Positions 1-4,738 of a stretch of 5,821 bases of DNA are shown one piece after another (position 1 is the stretch's first letter; each line of letters begins with the position of its first letter). This stretch comes from Gammaproteobacteria bacterium (GTDB lineage Bacteria > Pseudomonadota > Gammaproteobacteria > SZUA-229). The notes below the pieces were generated by a model, which was given only the letters and a program-made list of their open reading frames with translations, made no database searches and had not been told where the DNA came from. The stretch is taken from positions 1 through 5,821 of the forward strand of contig DRLE01000156.1 in assembly GCA_011051475.1 (NCBI GenBank), in the 5' to 3' direction. The position numbers and the translations under genes are program-made.

Positions 1-62
1 AGAAAAGGATAGACCGCCAGCACCACGGCAATCAGCGCAAAGACAATAAAAAAACGTTTCAC
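1..62 (-). CDS. Partial ORF, N-terminus of a membrane or exported protein
   Basis: On the minus strand a GTG at 62-60 opens a frame that runs off the left edge and reads MKRFFIVFALIAVVLAVYPF. Two basic residues followed by about 15 hydrophobic ones are typical of a signal peptide or signal anchor, so the product probably enters or crosses the inner membrane. It lies 48 bases downstream of the dcd stop on the same strand and is probably co-transcribed with dcd. The frame is the same as dcd's, with only the dcd TAG (113-111) between them, and no ATG, GTG, TTG or CTG occurs in frame between that stop and this GTG. I see no clear Shine-Dalgarno site, so the start is uncertain. Only 20 codons are visible and no family can be named. 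Confidence 0.5.
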   Translation of the reverse strand, partial: MKRFFIVFALIAVVLAVYPF

Positions 63-86
63 AATAGCGAGCTGTTCAGCAGTTGA

Positions 87-110
87 CCAGGCTGTTGGCC
101 AGGCTGTTGA
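87..110. repeat. Two tandem 12-bp units downstream of dcd
   Basis: CCAGGCTGTTGG (87-98) is followed directly by CCAGGCTGTTGA (99-110), with one mismatch. A more degenerate copy may precede it (75-86), and the bases after it, covering the dcd stop, resemble another. The unit length is a multiple of three, so the spacer between the dcd stop and the next GTG stays open in that frame. Replication slippage is the simplest origin; no function is evident. Confidence 0.7.
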
Positions 111-677
111 CTAGGCCTTGGGCAGGGTCACACCCTGCTGGCCCTGGTACTTGCCGCCTCGGTCGGCGTAGGAGGTTTCACAGACCTCGTCGGACTCGAA
201 AAACAGCATCTGCGCCACGCCCTCGTTGGCGTAGATTTTGGCCGGCAGTGGCGTGGTATTGGAAAACTCGAGAGTAACGTGCCCTTCCCACTCAGGCTCG
301 AGTGGCGTTACATTGACGATAATACCGCAACGCGCATAGGTGGACTTGCCCAGGCAGATGGTGAGCACATTGCGCGGAATTTTAAACAGCTCGACGGTAC
401 GCGCCAGGGCAAAGGAATTGGGAGGAATAATGCAGACATCGCCCTTGAAGTCGACAAAGCTGTGCTCGGAAAAATCCTTGGGATCAACCACGGCGGAATT
501 GATATTGGTAAAAATCTTGAATTCATCGGCGCAGCGCACATCGTAGCCGTAACTGGAAGTCCCATAGGAAATAATACGACCGTCATTGCCATCCACGCGC
601 ACCTGTCCCGGCTCAAACGGCGAAATCATGCCCTGCTCGGCCATGCGACGGATCCACTGATCAGATTTTATACTCAA
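111..677 (-). CDS. dcd: dCTP deaminase
   Basis: Cytoplasmic enzyme, 188 residues, that deaminates dCTP to dUTP and ammonia. It feeds dUTPase and thymidylate synthase and works as a homotrimer of the dUTPase-like fold (family knowledge). The whole sequence follows the 188-residue Pseudomonas-type protein: MSIKSDQWIRR at the start, SYGYDVRCADEF (42-53), CIIPPNSFALARTVE (82-96), GKSTYARCGIIVNVT (110-124), LEFSN (136-140) and GGKYQGQQGVTLP near the end. By alignment with E. coli Ser111, Arg115 and Glu138, the catalytic residues are Ser112, Arg116 and Glu137, all present. The start is TTG at 677-675, chosen because the family N-terminus begins exactly there and GGGGTGA lies just upstream. The stop is TAG. 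It is 80 bases downstream of slt on the same strand. Whether it also has dUTPase activity cannot be judged from sequence alone. Confidence 0.97.
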   Translation of the reverse strand: MSIKSDQWIRRMAEQGMISPFEPGQVRVDGNDGRIISYGTSSYGYDVRCADEFKIFTNINSAVVDPKDFSEHSFVDFKGDVCIIPPNSFALARTVELFKIPRNVLTICLGKSTYARCGIIVNVTPLEPEWEGHVTLEFSNTTPLPAKIYANEGVAQMLFFESDEVCETSYADRGGKYQGQQGVTLPKA

Positions 678-680
678 GGC

Positions 681-687
681 TCACCCC
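681..687 (-). promoter_or_regulatory. Ribosome binding site of dcd
   Basis: The minus strand reads GGGGTGAGCC directly before the TTG start. This purine-rich GGGGTGA, three bases from the start codon, supports the non-ATG start that the family N-terminus also requires. The spacing is on the short side. Confidence 0.6.
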
Positions 688-716
688 GTAAATTAGAGAG
701 ATAAAAAACGACGGGG
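684..716 (-). promoter_or_regulatory. Inverted repeat that could mask the dcd ribosome site
   Basis: On the minus strand CCCCGT (716-711) and ACGGGG (689-684) are perfect complements separated by 21 bases. The second arm contains the GGGG of the dcd Shine-Dalgarno site. In a transcript reading through from slt this stem would cover the site. A transcript starting at the predicted dcd promoter would begin near 710 and lack the first arm. The stem is seen in the sequence; the control role is inference. Confidence 0.35.
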
Positions 717-725
717 ATTTTAACA
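717..725 (-). promoter_or_regulatory. Extended -10 promoter of dcd with GC-rich discriminator
   Basis: The minus strand reads TGTTAAAAT (725-717): TAAAAT matches the -10 consensus at 5 of 6 bases and carries an extended TG one base upstream. No good -35 hexamer is visible at 16-18 bases, which fits an extended -10 promoter. The next bases are CCCCGTCG, a GC-rich discriminator of the kind found at promoters repressed by ppGpp and DksA. The predicted start is near 710, giving a leader of about 33 bases. Confidence 0.5.
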
Positions 726-733
726 GATATGAA

Positions 734-750
734 CGTTTCCTGTGGAAACG
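734..750. promoter_or_regulatory. Perfect 7-bp palindrome between slt and dcd
   Basis: CGTTTCC-TGT-GGAAACG is a perfect inverted repeat with a 3-base centre, beginning 7 bases after the slt stop and overlapping the -35 zone of the dcd promoter. It could be a weak 3' hairpin for slt mRNA or an operator for dcd. On the minus strand it is followed by TTCATATC and not a T-run, so it is not a convincing intrinsic terminator. Confidence 0.4.
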
Positions 751-757
751 CAAAAAA

Positions 758-3004
758 TCAGAATGCGGCAGCAACTTCCTGCAGCGGCAGAATCTTCGGG
801 GTCAGTTCATTCAGGGTCAGCTGGCTGGAAGAATCCAGCAGCTGGCGGTAGATCATGGAATAGACCAGCACGGTGGTCACGTATTCGCGGGTTTCGCGAA
901 ATGGAATGGTTTCTATCCAGATATCGGCGGGCATGGTCTCATCCGGCAGCCACTGTTTTACCCGGCTGGGGCCGGCATTGTAGGCTGCCAGCGCCAGCGC
1001 GTAGTTGCCGTTGAACTGCGTCAGCAGCTTCTGGTAATAATAGGCGCCATAGGTCAGGTTCTTTTCCGGGTCATACAGGCTGTTGCTGCCGCGCCAGCGC
1101 TGGTTCAACTCACGCGCCACCTGACGCGCGGTTTTCGGCATCAACTGCATCAGCCCGCGGGCGCCCACCGGTGAATGCGCATCGTTGTTGAAAGCGCTCT
1201 CGCGGCGAATCAGGCCAAACAAGATAACCGGGTCCAGATCATTTTCGGCCGCCTTTTCGTAGATCTGTTCGGCATAGGCACGCGGGAAACGCAGCTCCAC
1301 ATCATCCCAGTATTTCACCTTGGCAATGGTGAAAATGGCGATTTCATCCCAACCCCATTGCTGCGCCAGCATGGCCGCTGCCGGCACTTCGCTTCTGTCC
1401 AGCTGTTTCAGCGCATGCCACCATTGCAGCTTGGCGTCACGCTCCCGGTCCAGCATTTTAAATTCATAGGCCATACGAAAGGCCTCGCGATCACGTACCG
1501 CCTGTATGTCCCGGGCGCTTACATCCAGGGGCTCATGCGCAAGCTGATAGGGACGGTCCAGCATTTCGGCGGCCAGATAACCATAGAAATCGCGCTTCAG
1601 CGACAGCTCGCTGAGAATCTCGTCGGCCTGCACCGGCCTGCCGGTTTCCTGCCAGGCACGCGCCAGCCAGTACTGCCATTTTTCACTGTTACGCTCTTTT
1701 TCATCCAGTGCGCCAATCGCTTCGATAACCCTCTGCCAGTTCTGCTCCTGCAGGGCCAGACGGATACGCAGGGTCTGGCTGCGATGGTCAGACAGTTCAA
1801 GAGCACCGAGACGGTCATAGGCATCGACGTCACCCTTGTAGGCCAGTTTCATGGCCAGCCGTCTTTCCACACGATTCCTGTCCTGCCGGCTGATATTGAA
1901 CAGTTCACGATTGTTGTCCCAGACATCGATGGCCTGGTAAACATCACGGCCGGCATACCGCTTCACCGCATCGGCAAACATCTGTCCCGCATGTTCCGAT
2001 TGCGGCTGCCCTTGTGACTGCTTGAGTAGTTCAGGAAGATATTTGCCGGGGTTGCGATGCAGTTTCAGCCAGAAGTCCGCGGTTTTTCGCTCGGTGGCGG
2101 GCAGGTCTTTTTTAATATAGCCGGCCAGTCTGGTCTTATTGTTGCGCATGGCGGCGTCGAAACGCTGCCAGACCAGCTCGGTGGTGAAGTAATCGGATTT
2201 TTTCAGAACCCTGAATAAAGGGTCACAGACTTTCGGCTGAGAATGCCCGACCACCCACAACTCACGGGCACCGGCCAGAGCAGCATCTCTTAGCGCAGCA
2301 TCACCTTTGGCGGTATTGTATTGCGCGCGACGGTAGTAACACTGCAGGCTGCTGTTAGTGGTGTTCTCATACCCCCACTCGATAAAGTCACGCTGGTAGG
2401 CCTGCCACTGGCGCTTTTTGCCCAGATAGGACAGGCGCTTGCGCTTTAACAGAATGCCATAGCGGGTATCACCATAAACCGCCAGAAAGGCATTGATTCG
2501 CTTGCTGTCGCTCAGGTGCCTGGACAGCCACTGGTACTGCAGATAGGGATAAAGCGGATAGTCCTCCAGCTGGCTCGACAGGCGGAAAAACCGGCTTTTC
2601 TGCCCTTTCTTCGCGGCCTTTTCAGCCTGAACAAACCGTTTTCTCAGCTTTTCCAGCTCGGCTTGCGACAGGTCGCTATCAGCCTGTGATACATCTGCCT
2701 GTGATACATCTTCCTTGAGAAGCTCTGCATCTGAAGCAGGCATCGCCAGTGACGCTTCAGCGCTCTGCCCGTTTCGCTGAATCGTACCGGAGGCATCAAC
2801 ATGGCTGGCACGCTCCTCGCCCGCAACGTCAGCTTCATTGCCAAGGGCAGCATTGCTGTCCGATGCCGGGGTCAACATGGACATTTGCAGCGGGACGGAG
2901 GCCACAGCCACCATGTTTCCGGGCGCAGTCTCACTGTGTGCAACCGGCCAGGCGGCCAGACTGCTTATCGCAAGAAACGGTAGAATAAAAAGTTTATGAT
3001 GCAT
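758..3004 (-). CDS. slt: Soluble lytic murein transglycosylase (Slt70 family)
   Basis: Periplasmic GH23 enzyme that cleaves the MurNAc-GlcNAc bond of peptidoglycan and leaves 1,6-anhydro-MurNAc ends. Residues 1-24 form a Sec signal peptide without a lipobox cysteine. Residues 25-118 are a Ser/Ala/Asp/Glu-rich segment absent from E. coli Slt70. From about 119 the alpha-superhelical U-domain follows, with the Slt70-like DYPLYPYLQY (148-157), and Cys222 and Cys260 in the positions of the Slt70 disulfide pair. The linker and catalytic domain run from about 470: RRESAF with catalytic Glu602, SPVGARGLMQLMP (611-623), AAYNAGP (673-679) and ETIPFRETREYV (698-709). At 748 residues it is about 100 longer than E. 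coli Slt (645), all in the N-terminal insert. The start is ATG with an in-frame TAA directly before it, so no earlier start is possible; its own Shine-Dalgarno site is poor. The stop is TGA. Confidence 0.95.
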   Translation of the reverse strand: MHHKLFILPFLAISSLAAWPVAHSETAPGNMVAVASVPLQMSMLTPASDSNAALGNEADVAGEERASHVDASGTIQRNGQSAEASLAMPASDAELLKEDVSQADVSQADSDLSQAELEKLRKRFVQAEKAAKKGQKSRFFRLSSQLEDYPLYPYLQYQWLSRHLSDSKRINAFLAVYGDTRYGILLKRKRLSYLGKKRQWQAYQRDFIEWGYENTTNSSLQCYYRRAQYNTAKGDAALRDAALAGARELWVVGHSQPKVCDPLFRVLKKSDYFTTELVWQRFDAAMRNNKTRLAGYIKKDLPATERKTADFWLKLHRNPGKYLPELLKQSQGQPQSEHAGQMFADAVKRYAGRDVYQAIDVWDNNRELFNISRQDRNRVERRLAMKLAYKGDVDAYDRLGALELSDHRSQTLRIRLALQEQNWQRVIEAIGALDEKERNSEKWQYWLARAWQETGRPVQADEILSELSLKRDFYGYLAAEMLDRPYQLAHEPLDVSARDIQAVRDREAFRMAYEFKMLDRERDAKLQWWHALKQLDRSEVPAAAMLAQQWGWDEIAIFTIAKVKYWDDVELRFPRAYAEQIYEKAAENDLDPVILFGLIRRESAFNNDAHSPVGARGLMQLMPKTARQVARELNQRWRGSNSLYDPEKNLTYGAYYYQKLLTQFNGNYALALAAYNAGPSRVKQWLPDETMPADIWIETIPFRETREYVTTVLVYSMIYRQLLDSSSQLTLNELTPKILPLQEVAAAF
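2682..2711. repeat. Perfect 15-bp tandem repeat inside slt
   Basis: GCCTGTGATACATCT occurs twice in succession (2682-2696 and 2697-2711). On the minus strand it encodes the repeated peptide in DVSQADVSQAD, near residues 99-109 of the Slt precursor, followed by a degenerate third copy (DSDLSQA). It lies in the acidic insert between signal peptide and superhelix, where a length change in steps of five residues would be tolerated. Confidence 0.85.
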
Positions 3005-3019
3005 TTATGGGTAGCCCAT
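3005..3019 (-). other. Four-codon mini-ORF abutting the slt start
   Basis: The minus strand reads ATG GGC TAC CCA TAA and then the slt ATG, a TAAATG junction. AAAGG at 3035-3031 is 11 bases upstream of the mini-ORF but 26 bases from the slt start, so ribosomes might load at the mini-ORF and re-initiate at slt. The same bases form a small hairpin, ATGGG-CTA-CCCAT (3019-3007). This could be chance. Confidence 0.25.
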
Positions 3020-3128
3020 GCCTACTGAGGCCTTTGCAGGTAATAAAACGTGATTAAACAACACCCCGCTGCTGTCAAGGCACTGCAGTATTCAGTTAAA
3101 AGATTACTACCCAAATAGTAGTTTACGG

Positions 3129-3142
3129 CTGATGTAAATCAA
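3129..3142. promoter_or_regulatory. FNR/ANR-type box upstream of slt
   Basis: The minus strand reads TTGAT-TTAC-ATCAG, matching 9 of the 10 defined bases of the FNR/ANR consensus TTGATNNNNATCAA. On the minus strand TAATCT at 3106-3101 would be a -10 (the most conserved T, A and final T match). This gives a start near 3094 and puts the box centre at about -41.5, the class II activating position. The box is seen in the sequence; oxygen-responsive control of slt is inference. Confidence 0.4.
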
Positions 3143-3278
3143 TGAATCGGGCGTATTTAAACCGGCTTTTCATGCACTGACTCCCCTGCACCAAACCGGA
3201 AATCTCAAGTTATTGAAAAACATATCAAAACAAAGACCGGCAGAAAGACAATAAAAAGAACAATCTTTCCAGACAAAC

Positions 3279-3308
3279 AAAAAAAGCGGGGGCAATGCCC
3301 CGCTTTTT
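3279..3308 (-). terminator. Rho-independent terminator of the large lipoprotein gene
   Basis: GCGGGG (3286-3291) pairs perfectly with CCCCGC (3298-3303) around a 6-base loop, and flanking A5 and T5 extend the stem to 11 bp. On the minus strand the stem is followed by seven T, then G and TTT, directly downstream of the lipoprotein stop at 3339. On the plus strand five T follow, so it may also stop transcription from the other side. Confidence 0.9.
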
Positions 3309-3338
3309 CAGGTTTCCGACCGGTTCAGGCCTTAGCCA

Positions 3339-4292
3339 CTACCGCAGATCCAGACTGAAAGATCCACTGAGTGTACCGGTACCGATATCGACATTATAGG
3401 TACCTGAAATACTCAGAGATGAAACTGAATCGATAATCACTGTTCCGCCGGTCGCGGTAAGCGTTTCAGGACTTGTTACAGTTCCGCCATATGCCGCAGA
3501 TAATACTGTAACCGTGACCTGCCGATCAGATGTAAAAACAGGATATTGTTCTACATCATAAGTATCTGCAACCAGACTATCGGTAGAGAAAGTCATCTCC
3601 AGCATTACCCGCTTGTCAGTATCATACGGTGCCACCAGATCTATACTGGTTTCGCTTGTCGAACTATTGCCCTGGTCGGGTAATGGCGGAGTAATCGTGG
3701 TAACGCTGCTGCTCGTTACCATACTGCCACAAACCCCTGTCGACTCGTTTGCATCCGGGTAGGCGGCACTGGAAAAGTCCAGGCTGAGAGAGCCAAGATT
3801 AAAGGCAGGATTATCACTGAGACGAACCGCATCAACTACGAATTCTGTCGGTGTACCGGTGTCGCTCTGGGTGCAACTGTATTTCATCTGCAGGTGCGTA
3901 TCACTGACCTTGTAATACGACTGCGTGCAACTGGTCACACCCGGCACACCCGGATCAACCACATCATCGCTCAGGTTGCTGCTGGTCGGCCCCTGCAGAT
4001 CGCAGGCATCATAGATGGCGCTGGTTGTACTGTTCACCGTCAGTGAAATCGCCTGATGTGATTTCGCGCTGGCGCTGATATTTACCGTCGAACCAGCTAC
4101 GTCAAATGAAACATCCGGCAGATCCATATCCGCCGTAATACGGTAAACCCCGGTTGTTATGCTCTGCAGGAACTCGTCCTCGCTAATGGGGGTTCCCAGG
4201 TTCTGTGAAGATGAACCGCCGGAAGAGCTGCTGCAGGCCGCAAGAAGAAAAAGAAAAGCAATGGAAAAGAGTATGTGCGTGAATTTTGTCAT
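3339..4292 (-). CDS. Predicted lipoprotein of unknown function, 317 residues
   Basis: No family recognised. Residues 1-19 are a lipoprotein signal peptide ending in the lipobox LAAC (17-20), followed by SSSSGGSSS, a flexible tether. The residue after the lipidated Cys20 is Ser, which predicts outer-membrane sorting by the Lol system. The mature part is rich in Ser, Thr, Val, Gly and Asp, has alternating hydrophobic residues typical of beta-sheet, and is probably periplasm- or surface-facing. Apart from Cys20 it has four cysteines (97, 122, 140, 188), which could form two disulfides. A Pro/Ser/Thr-rich stretch near 201-214 may separate an N-terminal half containing all four cysteines from a cysteine-free C-terminal half ending in GTLSGSFSLDLR. 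The frame is open to an ATG at 4331, but I chose the ATG at 4292-4290 because AAGGA precedes it by 8 bases and it gives a standard signal peptide. It is single-gene, ends at a strong terminator and is divergent from the small lipoprotein. Confidence 0.85.
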   Translation of the reverse strand: MTKFTHILFSIAFLFLLAACSSSSGGSSSQNLGTPISEDEFLQSITTGVYRITADMDLPDVSFDVAGSTVNISASAKSHQAISLTVNSTTSAIYDACDLQGPTSSNLSDDVVDPGVPGVTSCTQSYYKVSDTHLQMKYSCTQSDTGTPTEFVVDAVRLSDNPAFNLGSLSLDFSSAAYPDANESTGVCGSMVTSSSVTTITPPLPDQGNSSTSETSIDLVAPYDTDKRVMLEMTFSTDSLVADTYDVEQYPVFTSDRQVTVTVLSAAYGGTVTSPETLTATGGTVIIDSVSSLSISGTYNVDIGTGTLSGSFSLDLR

Positions 4293-4300
4293 TTTATACA

Positions 4301-4305
4301 TCCTT
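4301..4305 (-). promoter_or_regulatory. Ribosome binding site of the large lipoprotein
   Basis: AAGGA on the minus strand, 8 bases before the ATG at 4292. It decides the start against the in-frame ATG codons at 4301 (which overlaps this site) and 4331, which would add residues ahead of an already complete signal peptide. Confidence 0.75.
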
Positions 4306-4345
4306 AGTAATAGTTGATAACAGGCATCCATACTGTTCAGACTTA

Positions 4346-4367
4346 CTGCTGTTCTGCCAGACAGCAG
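4346..4367 (-). other. Hairpin upstream of the large lipoprotein
   Basis: CTGCTGT (4346-4352) and ACAGCAG (4361-4367) form a perfect 7-bp stem with an 8-base loop, 54 bases upstream of the lipoprotein start. If transcription starts further upstream (a TATAAA -10 lies at 4481-4476 on the minus strand, without a good -35), this would be a structured element in a long leader. No riboswitch class is recognisable. Confidence 0.3.
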
Positions 4368-4444
4368 GATGCACCGACAATACCGTTGTCATAAACATCA
4401 TCAAACTGACCGGGAAATACTATCACAGGCCGGCAGGTTTTATC

Positions 4445-4495
4445 GGTACTAAACGAATAATGTACTGATGATAATTTTATACCCGGTTTAGTACC
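4445..4495. promoter_or_regulatory. Perfect 10-bp inverted repeat between divergent lipoprotein genes
   Basis: GGTACTAAAC (4445-4454) and GTTTAGTACC (4486-4495) are exact reverse complements, 41 bases apart centre to centre, close to four helical turns. A third GTACT occurs at 4462-4466. The right arm covers the -35 zone of the plus-strand promoter. This suggests a dimeric regulator binding two sites on the same face of the DNA, possibly with looping. An RNA hairpin is the alternative. The regulator is unknown. Confidence 0.5.
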
Positions 4496-4504
4496 ATTAA
4501 ATAT

Positions 4505-4513
4505 TGTTATACT
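4505..4513 (+). promoter_or_regulatory. Extended -10 promoter of the small lipoprotein
   Basis: TGTTATACT: TATACT matches the -10 consensus at 5 of 6 bases with an extended TG upstream. The -35 zone (about 4485-4490, GGTTTA) is poor and lies in the right arm of the inverted repeat. The predicted start is near 4520, about 29 bases before the ATG. Confidence 0.5.
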
Positions 4514-4535
4514 TGAGAAACACAGAAAAGTATCC

Positions 4536-4540
4536 AGAGG
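4536..4540 (+). promoter_or_regulatory. Ribosome binding site of the small lipoprotein
   Basis: AGAGG followed by TGACAGCA and the ATG at 4549, with 8-base spacing. It supports that start over the upstream in-frame ATG-less extension from 4504, which would lie within the promoter. Confidence 0.7.
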
Positions 4541-4548
4541 TGACAGCA

Positions 4549-4713
4549 ATGAAATCCCTGTTTAAAACCGGTTTTATATTTTTTATCACAGCCCTGCTAT
4601 TAAGCAGCTGCGCCGGCGACCCGGCCCCGCAGAGAGACCCCTACAATGACGCCGACTCACAGCGCTCCAGAGCCAAACAGGCGCAGGACGAGCTGGACAG
4701 AAACACGCGTTAA
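4549..4713 (+). CDS. Small predicted lipoprotein, 54 residues
   Basis: MKSLFKTGF is followed by a hydrophobic stretch and the lipobox LSSC (18-21), a textbook lipoprotein signal peptide, cleaved before Cys21. The mature peptide is only 34 residues, begins CAGDPAPQRDPYND and is very hydrophilic, with about seven acidic and six basic residues. Ala follows the lipidated Cys, so outer-membrane sorting is expected. The last 18 residues, rich in Gln, Arg, Asp and Ala, could form a charged helix. Many gammaproteobacteria carry tiny lipoproteins of this kind without known function, and I cannot assign a family. It is a single plus-strand gene, divergent from the large lipoprotein and convergent with the M48 peptidase gene. 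The start is fixed by the signal peptide and the Shine-Dalgarno site. Confidence 0.8.
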   Translation: MKSLFKTGFIFFITALLLSSCAGDPAPQRDPYNDADSQRSRAKQAQDELDRNTR

Positions 4714-4735
4714 TTATCCGGCCGTGGCAGGATAA
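4714..4735 (+). terminator. Weak stem-loop after the small lipoprotein
   Basis: TTATCC (4714-4719) and GGATAA (4730-4735) form a perfect 6-bp stem with a 10-base loop directly after the TAA stop. No T-run follows, so it is at best a weak or Rho-assisted 3' end. It lies between two convergent genes that are 25 bases apart. Confidence 0.25.
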
Positions 4736-4738
4736 CGA

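Larger units (their letters stand above)
3005..3338. other. Intergenic region upstream of slt
   Basis: This 334-base gap contains no credible protein gene. It is AT-richer than its surroundings. It holds the slt leader (about 3094-3005 if the FNR-type promoter is real), an FNR-like box at 3129-3142 and the terminator at 3279-3308. A perfect TTGACA lies on the minus strand at 3078-3073, but the best -10 (TTTAAT, 3058-3053) is only 14 bases away, so I do not call it a promoter. Nothing recognisable is seen in 3143-3278. Confidence 0.6.

Noticed and set aside
279..704. 141-codon plus-strand open frame opposite dcd
   Set aside because: It is antisense to a gene conserved to the residue, with no domain and no ribosome site.
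1175..2017. 280-codon plus-strand open frame opposite slt
   Set aside because: It lies fully antisense to a strongly conserved slt coding region, and its translation shows no recognisable domain. It is a codon-bias shadow.
3053..3078. TTGACA with TTTAAT as a slt sigma-70 promoter
   Set aside because: The hexamers match well singly, but the spacing is only 14 bases, and no good -10 exists at 16-18.
3106..3122. ACTAC / GTAGT inverted repeat between the FNR-like box and its -10
   Set aside because: A 5-bp stem in AT-rich DNA is expected by chance.
4307..4340. Possible minus-strand promoter close to the large lipoprotein (TGTTATCAA with CTGAAC)
   Set aside because: Both hexamers match consensus poorly, so it is not distinguishable from chance.
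4376..4390. GACAA-TACCG-TTGTC inverted repeat
   Set aside because: Arms of only five bases, no promoter overlap, no recurrence seen in the window.
4343..4549. 68-codon minus-strand open frame from a TTG, spanning the divergent promoter region
   Set aside because: It overlaps the plus-strand promoter and inverted repeat, has no convincing ribosome site or domain, and its composition is unlike the neighbouring genes.
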